In this document: positions 24,976-32,762 of the stretch, one piece after another
Layout of the letters: each line of letters begins with the position of its first letter
Position numbering within the stretch: the stretch's first letter is position 1
Source: a bacterium
GTDB lineage: Bacteria; ARS69
Reading direction: 5' to 3'
DNA: 36,273 nt
Assembly: GCA_025774805.1 (NCBI GenBank)
Contig: JALGZR010000027.1
Location: forward strand, 1 to 36,273
Notes under the pieces: model-generated
Database searches by the model: none
Told to the model about the DNA's origin: nothing
The model's input: only the letters and a program-made list of their open reading frames with translations
Position numbers and translations under genes: made by a program

Positions 24976-26229
24976 TCACCGCTCTCTCTCCTCCGGCCGG
25001 GGCCGCCCCTCCAACGATCCCGTGTCCTCGACGCTCCGGGAGAGAAGCGATCGGGCCCGGCCGAGAGCCTTGCGACCGAAGCGCCCGACCACCTCGTCCT
25101 CCGCCGCATGCAGGTGTCGGAGCCGTTGCGGGTCCGGGTCCCGCTCGTGCCCCGGATCGCCGTGGAGCCCGAGCTCGAGCTGCGGGGAGGTCGTGAATCC
25201 GGAGATCCCGACCCCGAGCAACCGGACTCCCTCGCCCCGATGGTGGACACTCCGGAAGAGAACGAGGGACTCCCGGAAGATCTCCCCCGCATCCCGGGTC
25301 GGGGTGGGGAGCGTTCGGCTGCGGGTGAGGGTGGTGAAGTCGGGAAGGCGGAGCTTGAGCGTCACCGTTCGGCCGCCCAGACCGTTCGCGCGCGCCCGCT
25401 GGGCCACCTTCTCGGCCAACGAGAGCAGCACTCCCTCGAGCACCTCCTCGTCGGTCTGATCGACGGCGAACGTCGTCTCGTGGGAGAGGCTCTTCGGAGG
25501 CGTGTCGGGGATGACCGGGCGATCGTCCTCTCCGCGCGCGAGCGCCCGCAGGTGAAGGGCGCCCGAGCCCACGACCCGGGTGAGGCTCTCCTCGCTCGCG
25601 CGCGCGAGGGCGGCGATCGTCCGGATTCCCGCACCCCTCAGGGCCTCGCGGGTGGCGGGACCCACGCCCCAGAGGCGCTCGAGGGGTAGCGACTGCACGA
25701 ACGCGACGACCGACTCGGGAGGGATGACGGTCAGTCCGTCGGGCTTTTCGTGATCCGAGGCGAGCTTGGCGACGAACTTCGAGTTCGAGATTCCGACCGA
25801 GGCGGTGAGGCCGAGCTCGCGGCGAATCCGTTCCCGGACGGCGGTGCCGATCTCGACCGGCGTCCCGAGAAGACGATCGGCGCCGGACAGGTCGAGGAAG
25901 GCCTCGTCGAGAGAGAGAGGCTCCACGAGAGGCGAGAACTCCCGCAGGATCGCCATGAGTCGATGGGAGACCTCCTGATATCTCCCCATCCGTCCGGGAA
26001 GAACGATCAGGTCCGGGCACCTCTGGAGCGCGGTGGCGGTGGGCATCGCCGACCGAACGCCGTACCGGCGCGCCTCGTACGACGCCGACGACACGACCCC
26101 TCTCCGCTCCGCGCTTCCTCCCACCGCCAACGGCTTTCCCGCGAGAGACGGGTCGTCGCGCACCTCGACGGAGGCGTAGAAGGAGTCCATGTCGACGTGA
26201 CCGATCACCCGGTCGAAGGCAGCCGGCAT
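24976..26229 (-). CDS. dinB: DNA polymerase IV (Y-family translesion polymerase)
   Basis: The 417-residue protein has the complete Y-family core. HVDMDSFYASVE contains the first metal Asp13 and the steric-gate Phe17. The palm motif SLDEAFLDLSG has Asp108 and Glu109, and SVGISNSKFVAKLASDHEKP is the conserved thumb-side sequence. A helix-hairpin-helix (ERLWGVGPATREALRGAGIR) and a little-finger domain (HETTFAVDQTDEEVLEGVLL) follow. It copies past DNA lesions in the cytoplasm. A basic, Arg-rich C-terminal tail of about 50 residues (QRLRHLHAAEDEVVGRFGRK onward) follows the little finger, and a beta-clamp motif was not recognised in it. ATG 26227-26229 is the only sensible start. No LexA-box could be confidently identified upstream, where a palindromic element sits 15 bases away. 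Confidence 0.96.
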   Translation of the reverse strand: MPAAFDRVIGHVDMDSFYASVEVRDDPSLAGKPLAVGGSAERRGVVSSASYEARRYGVRSAMPTATALQRCPDLIVLPGRMGRYQEVSHRLMAILREFSPLVEPLSLDEAFLDLSGADRLLGTPVEIGTAVRERIRRELGLTASVGISNSKFVAKLASDHEKPDGLTVIPPESVVAFVQSLPLERLWGVGPATREALRGAGIRTIAALARASEESLTRVVGSGALHLRALARGEDDRPVIPDTPPKSLSHETTFAVDQTDEEVLEGVLLSLAEKVAQRARANGLGGRTVTLKLRLPDFTTLTRSRTLPTPTRDAGEIFRESLVLFRSVHHRGEGVRLLGVGISGFTTSPQLELGLHGDPGHERDPDPQRLRHLHAAEDEVVGRFGRKALGRARSLLSRSVEDTGSLEGRPRPEERER

Positions 26230-26243
26230 ATCTCGACAGGCCC

Positions 26244-26347
26244 CTAGCCCGGACTATTCATGAAGGATCTGCTGCGATCGCGGAACCACGCCACCGGACG
26301 GGCGTCTCCGCAATCTCGCGACGATCTTCATGAAGAGTCCGGGCTAG
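26244..26347. repeat. Palindromic dispersed element, variant copy 6
   Basis: The element is bounded by CTAGCCCGGACT at both feet. Arms 26244-26267 and 26323-26347 pair, with TTCATGAAG replacing the TCTCACCAG/CTGGTGAGA block of the other copies. The change is present in both arms, so base pairing is preserved. Inner blocks CTGCTGCG and CGTCGCGAGATTGCGGAG match copies 1 and 4. The right foot supplies the TAG stop (26344-26346) of the selenoprotein candidate. Confidence 0.8.
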
Positions 26348-27855
26348 TGCTCGATCATGAGCCAGTAGATTTCCGGATCGAAGTCGGGGCTGTTCTCCGC
26401 ATCGTGACATCGAGTGCACCCCCGCATTCCCAGGGATCGACCGTACGTCCCGTCGCGCGCGTGCAGGCTTCCGCGGTCGTGGCAGACCTCGCACTGCACG
26501 TTGATCAGGGCGGTCGGATCGGACGTCCCGGAGACGTATCCCCCGGGAACGTCGTGCCCGGTGACGTGGCAGCGGAAGCACTCGGGCAGCGCGTCCTTCC
26601 CCTCCCGCACGAGGGTCTCGAACGCGGATGCATGAGGCGTCTCGGTCCACAACTCGTACTCGGCATGGTGACACGAGGCGCACTCGAGAGCTCCCACGAA
26701 GTAGTGGCCGTCGGTCGCCGCCCGCTCCTCCACGCGGCGGTCCGCGCGGGATCTCATGAGCTCGTTGAGGTTCCGGGTGAACTCCTCCACGAGCCGGACC
26801 ACCTCGGGGTCGGCGGCCCAACGGCGGTTCAGAACCAGCTCGTCCCCCGTCATCCGGTCGACGCGGCTCCCTTCGAGCCGCAGGCGCGCGAGCCCGAGGG
26901 ACTGACCCCGGCCGTCCGCCGTCACGTACAGGGTCCCGCTCTCGTCCGGGTGCACGAGTCCGCGACCCGGTCGGTGGTTTCCCACGATGACGACGTCGAC
27001 GAGACCCTCGAAGCGCTTTCCGACCACCTCCGCCCGACCCAGAGGCATGCCGGCCAGAAGAACCACGACGTCGGACCGTTCCCTCACCTCGGGGAGCACG
27101 CGCGCGAGCGTCTCCTCGGCCGGGTCGATCGTGTATCCGGCGTCGGAGAGTCGCCGGGCTCTCGGGGCCCCGAGCTCGAGAACGGCCGTGATCCCCACCC
27201 TCGCCCCCGCCCTCTCCACGATTCGCCAGGCAGGCGCGAGGGGCCGGCCGGATTCGGCGTCGCGGACGTTCGCGGAGACGAAGGGCGCCGAGCCCTCGCT
27301 CACGAGGGTCTTGATCATCTGTCGACCGAACAGGAGATCGTTCATCCCGAGACCGATGGCGTCGTACCCGAACCGGTTCATCATCTCGAGGAGGAAGAAG
27401 CCGCGCGGCTCACCCGTCTCGTTCTGGGACCCGGTGAAGTCCCCCCCGTCGACCAGCACGAGCTCCGCGCCGGAAGCTCTCAGGGTGTCGATGGCACTGG
27501 CCCGACGGGCCAGACCGCCGCGGCGGTTCCGGCTTCACCCGCAGGGGTCGATCTCACCGAGGCCTTCAATCGACGAGGCGATGATGAGATCGGGAACGAC
27601 ACCGCCGGCGAAGGGATCGTCGGGGGGCGGTCTTCCCTCGAGCTCGCGGACGAACGCTTGGTACTCGGCCTCCCGGGCGTCTCGTGCCGAGTCGGCGGCC
27701 TCCGCTTCCGCGAGGAGGACGCCGGCACGGGCTGCGCCGTCCTCCGCCCCCGCGGAGCCGACCCCGGCCGAGGTCAACAGGAGAGCGAAGGCCGAAGCGG
27801 CGGACCCCCGAAGGGCGGTGCCGCGAGGACGACATCGGATGCGACGAGGAGTCAA
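26344..27855 (-). CDS. Secreted 5'-nucleotidase-like tetraheme cytochrome; candidate selenoprotein with in-frame TGA
   Basis: Read through one TGA (27535-27537, codon 107), this is a 503-residue protein with a Sec signal peptide (about residues 12-37, cleavage after SAGA). A UshA/5'-nucleotidase-like domain spans about 88-345. Its usual metal residues are degenerate: SSIEGLG replaces the TNDxHG type, and GLGMNDLLFG replaces GNHEFD. Four CxxCH heme sites lie at 392-396, 426-430, 455-459 and 480-484, in a cytochrome-c554-like arrangement. The context of the TGA is DPCG-(TGA)-SRNRRGGLARRA; relatives I recall read PCGC there, so TGA replaces a Cys codon. The TTG start at 27853-27855 follows AAGGA. 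No other stop occurs in the frame. A SECIS-like hairpin follows the TGA. A recent nonsense mutation or a base-call error are the alternatives. The TAG stop lies in repeat copy 6. Confidence 0.75.
27497..27537 (-). promoter_or_regulatory. Candidate bacterial SECIS element immediately downstream of the in-frame UGA
   Basis: On the minus strand the UGA (27537-27535) is followed after 21 bases by a perfect stem, CTGGCCC-GTC-GGGCCAG (27513-27497). The loop begins with G, 28 bases from the UGA. Known bacterial SECIS hairpins lie within the coding region, within about 40 bases of the UGA, and have a G early in the apical loop; this fits. A second palindrome, CCGCCGCGGCGG (27515-27526), sits between UGA and stem and could extend or compete with the fold. 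High GC raises the chance of accidental hairpins. Confidence 0.55.
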
Positions 27856-28030
27856 TGCGTCCTTCCCACGGGTCCGCTCCCGCGCCACGGGAGAGAGTGG
27901 GGTGAAACCCCCGGCTGGAAAAGGAGTTCCGCTCACGCGGCATTCTACCAGATGCGTCCGGGAGCGGCGCCTCCCGCAGCCGATCGAGGGCTCTTCTTTA
28001 CCGCGACTTGACCGGTTCCGTCCCCCGCGC

Positions 28031-28059
28031 TTGACGGAATCGTGTGACGATGCGACCAT
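28031..28059 (+). promoter_or_regulatory. Candidate promoter for the riboswitch-btuB transcript
   Basis: TTGACG (28031-28036) is followed after 17 bases by GACCAT (28054-28059). The -35 matches five of six consensus bases and the -10 three of six. It would start transcription about 60 bases before the riboswitch core. Confidence 0.3.
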
Positions 28060-28124
28060 GCGCTCGCTCCGCGGTCCGGGATCACTCGGGCGGCGGCGCA
28101 GACGACGAAAGGATCGTCGATCGT

Positions 28125-28307
28125 TCATTTCCGGTTCGGGTGACGGGAAGCCGGTGCGAATCCGGCGCGGCCCCGCCACTGTGAGCGGTGACGACTTCCG
28201 CACAGGCCACGGACCATCCGGAAGGCGCGGAAGTCGGAGGACCCGCCAGCCAGGAGACCGGCCCGAGCCAGCACGTTGACCGCCTTCGAGGGTGAGGCAG
28301 GTGACGT
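28125..28307 (+). promoter_or_regulatory. Cobalamin (B12) riboswitch
   Basis: The conserved core blocks occur in order: GACGGGAAGCCGGTGCGAAT with the matching CCGGC, CCCCGCCACTGTGAGCGG, a variable arm (GACTTCCGC pairing with GCGGAAGTC), CCGGAAGGCG, and the B12 box AGCCAGGAGACC at 28248-28259. A following hairpin (28273-28307, ACGT/ACC/GCCT arms) may be the regulatory P13-type stem-loop. It lies upstream of a BtuB-like receptor gene in the same direction. Binding of adenosyl- or methylcobalamin by such elements lowers expression of B12 uptake genes. The outer boundaries are approximate. Confidence 0.92.
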
Positions 28308-28535
28308 CGATCGGACCCGACCGGTTCGGCCTCGTTCGACGGCCCCCGGTCCCGGATGAAAGAGCATCCGCATCGCCGTTCCTCCTCCCCGTCGAGTCTC
28401 GGAGGGACGCGCGATGCTTCCTCGGCTTCGATGGGGATCGTGGGCTCGAACGCCCCGCTTCCCGCGGCAAGGCCGGCTTCTTCTTCTCGACCTGACGCCT
28501 CTTCCTTCGGCGGCCGCCCGCCCGCTTCGTGTGCC

Positions 28536-30488
28536 GTGAGCCGACGACCGCCGCCGCTTCCCGCGGTCCTCGCGCTCGTCGCCGTCCTCCCCGCCCGGGG
28601 AGAGGAGGTCGGCCCGTCCGCGACGGCTTTCGATTCCCTGCCCGCCCACCCCCTTCCTCCGATCGAGGTGCGGGCCGACGCCTTTCCCGATCCGTTGGGC
28701 CCGTTCCCCCTGACGACGTCGTTGCTCCGCCGGTCGGCGCTGGAACGAAGACCGGGCGGAGATCTGCGCGAGGCGCTGTTGCCGGTCGCGGGGCTGAGGG
28801 TCACGTCGCTCGGAGCGTCCGACGCGGGATCCGCGGTCTCGATCCGCGGGGCCTCGACGGACCAGGTCCTGGTGCTGGTGGACGGAAGCCGCCGGAACCC
28901 GGCCCAGGGGGGCGGCGTCGATCTCGCTAGCCTCTCCCTCGACACCGTCGAGAGCGTCGAGGTCTTCCGCGGAGGAGCTTCCGCGCTCTGGGGAAGCGCG
29001 GCGATCGGCGGAGCGATTCACGTGCGGACCCGGAGGCCCCGCCCCGGCAGTGCACGGGTGCGCGTGGCCGCGGGATCGTTCGGGGAACGGCGGGTCGAGG
29101 GATCGACGAGCTTCGATCTCGGTCGCGGGTGGGGGCTGCGGACGAGCGGACGCGCGTTCCGGACCGACGGGGACTACGCGTTCCTCGACGACCACCGGCG
29201 TACGGAGACGGTCGTGACGAACGGGGACATTCTTCGCCTGGGCGGTGAGGTGCGGGCGGAAGGACCGGCCGGAGGGTCGTCCCGAGCGCGGATCGATGCC
29301 TCCGCGGTCACCACCGAACGGGGGGTTCCCGGCAGCGAGGAGTTCCCCACGCCCCGCGCCCGGCTGACGGATGATCGGGGAAGTCTCGGCATCCGGTGGG
29401 AGCGTCGTGGGACGGCGCCGTGGCAGCCGGCGGCGGAGCTGACCTGGCTCGGAATGGAGCGGCGGTACACCGATCCCGAGGCGCCCTTCCTCGCGATCGA
29501 CGACTCCCACCGAAACGTCCGCGTCGAATCGGGTCTGTCGGTCGATCGGATGGGTCACCGGTCGACGGTGCGGCTCGCGACCGGACTCTCGATCGATCGT
29601 CTCGAGAGCACGACGGACGGGAGCCGGCGACGGGACTCGGGCAATCTCCGGGCGCAGCTCTCGCGGGACCTCTCGTGGGGAGAAGGTCGCACCGTACGGG
29701 GAATGCTCGCGGCCCGCCTCGACGGAGTGGAGGGTTTCGCGCCGCATCTCAGCCCGCGGATCGGTCTGCTCGCCCGGGTGTGGCCGGAGCGACTCCAGTT
29801 CCGCGCCTCCGCCGGTCTCTCGTTTCGCACGCCGAGCTTCGACGAGCTCTTCTGGCCCCCGCGCGCCTCCGCCGCGGGTAACCCCGATCTGCGCCCGGAG
29901 CGCGGACGGGACGTGGACATCGGCGTGTCCATCCGCGGCGGCCCCGGATCCGCGCGGATCCAGGCCGACGTGTTTCTCCGCGAGGTCGACGATCTGATCC
30001 AGTGGGTCCCCGGGGCCTCCGGCGTGTGGCGGCCGCACAACATCGGCGCCGCCCGGATCGCCGGCGTCGAGATCGACGGGTCCGTCGAGGCGCCCGCGCC
30101 CGGAGAGCTCCGGATCCGTCTGGGCGGGTCCGCGACCGGACTCCACTCCGAGGATCGGTCGGGGGAACCGAACGTGGACGGCCGGCGACTGGTCTACCGC
30201 CCGACTTGGGCGGGGGCTCTGGGAATCACGCTCGCGCGGGGGGAAGGCCATGAGCTCGAGGCGAGCTGGCGGTTCGTGGACGACGTGTTCGTCACCCGGG
30301 CGAACACGAAGTCACTCGAGGGACACGTCTTCGGAGACATCCGGTACCGCCGTCGGATGGGTCTCGGGCTCCGCATCGACGCGTCAGTCACGAATGTGAC
30401 GGACGTCACGGCCCGCGACGTCCGCGACTTTCCTCTCCCGGGTCGGGCGTGGAAGCTCGGCATCACCTACGAAAGGAGTGCCTCATGA
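28536..30488 (+). CDS. btuB: TonB-dependent outer-membrane receptor, BtuB-like (cobalamin uptake)
   Basis: The protein of about 650 residues has a signal peptide (RRPPPLPAVLALVAVLPARG), a TonB-box-like IEVRA stretch, and a plug domain with VSIRGASTDQVLVLVDGSRR and SVEVFRGGASALWGSAAIGG. A 22-strand-type barrel follows, containing FRTPSFDELFWPPRASAAGN and NPDLRPERGRDVDIG, both typical of BtuB/FepA receptors. It ends in GRAWKLGITYERSAS, a few residues past the usual terminal aromatic strand. The cobalamin riboswitch upstream identifies the substrate class. GTG 28536 was chosen because it gives the signal peptide directly; its ribosome site is weak, and upstream in-frame ATGs (28356, 28431) would add unrelated residues. 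Its TGA overlaps the ATG of the following lipoprotein gene (ATGA). Confidence 0.88.
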   Translation: MSRRPPPLPAVLALVAVLPARGEEVGPSATAFDSLPAHPLPPIEVRADAFPDPLGPFPLTTSLLRRSALERRPGGDLREALLPVAGLRVTSLGASDAGSAVSIRGASTDQVLVLVDGSRRNPAQGGGVDLASLSLDTVESVEVFRGGASALWGSAAIGGAIHVRTRRPRPGSARVRVAAGSFGERRVEGSTSFDLGRGWGLRTSGRAFRTDGDYAFLDDHRRTETVVTNGDILRLGGEVRAEGPAGGSSRARIDASAVTTERGVPGSEEFPTPRARLTDDRGSLGIRWERRGTAPWQPAAELTWLGMERRYTDPEAPFLAIDDSHRNVRVESGLSVDRMGHRSTVRLATGLSIDRLESTTDGSRRRDSGNLRAQLSRDLSWGEGRTVRGMLAARLDGVEGFAPHLSPRIGLLARVWPERLQFRASAGLSFRTPSFDELFWPPRASAAGNPDLRPERGRDVDIGVSIRGGPGSARIQADVFLREVDDLIQWVPGASGVWRPHNIGAARIAGVEIDGSVEAPAPGELRIRLGGSATGLHSEDRSGEPNVDGRRLVYRPTWAGALGITLARGEGHELEASWRFVDDVFVTRANTKSLEGHVFGDIRYRRRMGLGLRIDASVTNVTDVTARDVRDFPLPGRAWKLGITYERSAS

Positions 30489-31582
30489 GGACGCGAGCTC
30501 AACGTACTCTGCATTGGAGCGGCGTGCTGCTCGCGGGAGCGATCCTGGGCGGCGCCCTCTTCGGGGCCGGCTGCGAGGAGGAGGAGCCGGCCGATCCGAA
30601 CCTCCCCCTTCTTCCGACGGGGTCGGCCGCGTCGATTCCCTCGCGGGTTCTCGTGGTCAACACGCTCTCCGAGACGCTCTCCAGTCTCGATCCCGACCGG
30701 CGGACGATGACGGTCCAGGCCGCCGTCGTGGGAACGTGGACGAATCGCGCCCGCGTGACTCCCGACGCGCGCACGATTCTGATCGCGAACTCGGGCGACA
30801 ACGGCATCGAGGTTCTGAACGCTCGGGATCTCTCCCGCCGGGGTGAGATCGACCTCGGTCCCGGCAGCAGCCCGTGGATCGCCGTACCCGTCTCCGATCA
30901 CGAAGCGGTCGTGAGCAACTGGCTGTCGAACGACGTCCGCCTGCTCCGGTTCGGTCTCGGGAGCGCGGGACCTCCGATCGCGACCGCGCCGGGCCCGGAG
31001 GGCGTCGCGCTACGGGGTCGGATCGCCTACGTCGCGTGCACGAACTTCGCGGGAAGCGAGGGAAGCTACGGCGCCGGAGTGCTCGAGGTCGTGGACCTGG
31101 AGGCGGGCACGCGAATCCGGTCGATCGAGGTCGGGACGAATCCGCAGGACGTGATCGTGACGTCGGACGATCGGCTGCACGTGCTCTGCACCGGCGACTA
31201 CGGCGTGGGAGGTTCCGAGAGGGGCCGCGTCCACGTCCTCGATCCCGAGACGGGAGAGACCGAGGAGGTCCTCGACGTGGGAGGGTCCCCCGGGCGGCTG
31301 GCGGAGGATGGGCAGGGAATCGTCTGGGTCGCCGGATTCGACGGCGGCGTCCGCCGCTACCGGTCCGTGAGCCTCGAGGTCCTTCCCGATCCTCCCGATC
31401 CGACGCTGAGGGCCCCCGGGTTCTCCGGCGTGGCGATCGACGCGGTGACGGGGACCGTCTACGTGACGAACTTCGACACGGATCGGCTTCTCGCGGTCGA
31501 CCCTGAAGAGGCGATCACCGAGAGCGAATGGCTCGTCGGGGACGGGCCGGTGGACGTCCTCGTCGTCCGGCCGGATCGGTGA
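30485..31582 (+). CDS. YncE-like beta-propeller lipoprotein linked to the BtuB receptor
   Basis: The 365-residue protein has a hydrophobic signal ending in ALFGAGCEEEE (a weak lipobox with Cys31 as the possible lipidation site). A seven-bladed YncE/NHL-like propeller follows: PSRVLVVNTLSETLSSLDPD, DARTILIANSGDNGIEVLN, GRIAYVACTNFAGSEGSYGA and TGTVYVTNFDTDRLLAVDPE. A strong ribosome site (AAGGAG, six bases before ATG 30485) lies inside the end of btuB, and the start overlaps its stop. Propeller lipoproteins are often partnered with TonB receptors as surface or periplasmic ligand-binding subunits. A role in capturing cobalamin is inference from being under the same riboswitch. No enzymatic motif is seen. 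Confidence 0.85.
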   Translation: MRTRAQRTLHWSGVLLAGAILGGALFGAGCEEEEPADPNLPLLPTGSAASIPSRVLVVNTLSETLSSLDPDRRTMTVQAAVVGTWTNRARVTPDARTILIANSGDNGIEVLNARDLSRRGEIDLGPGSSPWIAVPVSDHEAVVSNWLSNDVRLLRFGLGSAGPPIATAPGPEGVALRGRIAYVACTNFAGSEGSYGAGVLEVVDLEAGTRIRSIEVGTNPQDVIVTSDDRLHVLCTGDYGVGGSERGRVHVLDPETGETEEVLDVGGSPGRLAEDGQGIVWVAGFDGGVRRYRSVSLEVLPDPPDPTLRAPGFSGVAIDAVTGTVYVTNFDTDRLLAVDPEEAITESEWLVGDGPVDVLVVRPDR

Positions 31583-31603
31583 GGCGAAGGGAGTATGAGC
31601 GAA

Positions 31604-31623
31604 CCCGGTCCGCCGGGACCGGG
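31604..31623. terminator. Bidirectional intrinsic-terminator-like hairpin
   Basis: A perfect 8-bp stem, CCCGGTCC-GCCG-GGACCGGG, sits in the 63-base gap between convergent genes ending at 31582 and 31646. No U-tract follows on either strand, so termination by this hairpin alone is uncertain. Confidence 0.55.
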
Positions 31624-31645
31624 AGACGACTCGACTCTGACGATC

Positions 31646-32551
31646 TCAGCGGCGTGCGCCGTAGGGCCAGAAAGCGTAGTTGAGCGCGAGGTTGAACCCG
31701 AAGTTGTGAATGGTCCCCTTCTTTCCACGGTACGTCGTCTGATAGAAGCGGAAGGACTCCGGATCCACCTCACCGGTGCTGGAGGCGTCGATGTCGCTGT
31801 GATCCGCCTCGAGCCGCATCAGGTCCTGGGCCACCACGTCGACTCCCCAGCGGTCGGAGAGGGAGACACGGATGCCCGCGCCGACCGCGATTACGGGATC
31901 GAGGGCGTCGATCCCGAACACGGAGATGCCCTGGAGCTCCAGGGGATTTCCGCCCGAGGCCAGCAGGCCTTCGAGACGCGCCGGGATCTCTTCCTCGTAC
32001 TTCACCTCCACGACCGCTCCGTCCGACTTGAGCTTGTAGGCCCCCGCGCCGGCCGTGGCGTACGGGAAGGCCCACCGCCGAAGGATGGGGATCTCGTAGA
32101 CCAGCGACGCGAGGAAGACGTCGGTGACGGCGTCGTTCATGGCACTTTCGGCCCGGGAGCCGGTGCCGAAGTTCTGGAAGTCCTCCGCGGCGAGGAGGAG
32201 TCCCTCCAGGTCGAACGTGCCCTCCTCGGACGAGAGAGCGGGGTACTGGATCCGGAAACGCCCGCGGGAGTGCATCCAGGTGCCCGAAATCGAGAATCGG
32301 TCGTTGATCCGGTACGTGGTCTCGAATCCGTACCACGGCGACGGGTCGACATCCACGTGGCCCCCGGTCCGCTCCGTACGCGTACCGCCGAACGAGGTGA
32401 AGTCGGCGACGAACGCGGCGTTCGCGAGGTCTCCCGTCAGGAGGACCCCGCCGATCCAGTCGAACCGGAACAGGTCGGGCGCGTTTTGCGCCCGGGCCGA
32501 TCCGGCGATCGACAGGAGGCCGAGCGCCACCAGAGCCGAAACCTTCCTCAC
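31646..32551 (-). CDS. Predicted outer-membrane beta-barrel protein (OmpW/opacity-like)
   Basis: The 301-residue protein has a signal peptide (RKVSALVALGLLSIAGSARA, cleavage before QNAP) and amphipathic strands consistent with a small barrel: FETTYRINDRFSISGTWMHS, RRWAFPYATAGAGAYKLKSD and DPVIAVGAGIRVSLSDRWGV. It ends in HNFGFNLALNYAFWPYGARR. The VGAGIRV segment and closing aromatic strand resemble OmpW or opacity-type porins. GTG 32549-32551 follows GGGGAGG at good spacing. It is divergent from the glycosyltransferase gene across about 210 bases that must hold both promoters; a weak -10 (TATCCT, about 32714) is visible on the plus side. Confidence 0.8.
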   Translation of the reverse strand: MRKVSALVALGLLSIAGSARAQNAPDLFRFDWIGGVLLTGDLANAAFVADFTSFGGTRTERTGGHVDVDPSPWYGFETTYRINDRFSISGTWMHSRGRFRIQYPALSSEEGTFDLEGLLLAAEDFQNFGTGSRAESAMNDAVTDVFLASLVYEIPILRRWAFPYATAGAGAYKLKSDGAVVEVKYEEEIPARLEGLLASGGNPLELQGISVFGIDALDPVIAVGAGIRVSLSDRWGVDVVAQDLMRLEADHSDIDASSTGEVDPESFRFYQTTYRGKKGTIHNFGFNLALNYAFWPYGARR

Positions 32552-32762
32552 CTTGGCCTCCCCGAGAGCGGCACGCGGCCCTTCCCGCCGGCGGTGTCTC
32601 CGAAACGGCGCGGGCCGACACGGGAGCGATGGCGCCACTCTATCCCAACCGTGCGGCTTTCGCAACCGGGTGGCCGGGGCGGCCCACCACTCCCGGACTC
32701 GTCTCGGGTCTGCTATCCTGCCGTTCCGCCGCGACTTCCGTTTTCTCACGGCGAGGCCGCCC

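Noticed and set aside
9262-26347. CRISPR array or tRNA-like structures as an explanation for the repeated hairpins
   Set aside because: Copies are kilobases apart, vary in length and orientation, lack regular spacers, and do not fold into a tRNA cloverleaf.
26344-27855. Frameshifted pseudogene
   Set aside because: No frameshift is needed. Both halves are in one frame, and all four heme motifs and the signal peptide are intact. A nonsense mutation or base-call error remains possible and is stated as the alternative.
26260-28011. Plus-strand open frame spanning the cytochrome gene
   Set aside because: Antisense to a gene with clear domains; low-complexity composition. It also reads through the repeat.
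27535-28470. The upstream part of the cytochrome gene as a separate protein ending at the TGA
   Set aside because: The frame continues in phase past the TGA with clear family sequence (GGLARRA, VDGGD), and the upstream piece alone is only a signal peptide and domain start. Sequence beyond 27855 lacks coding character.
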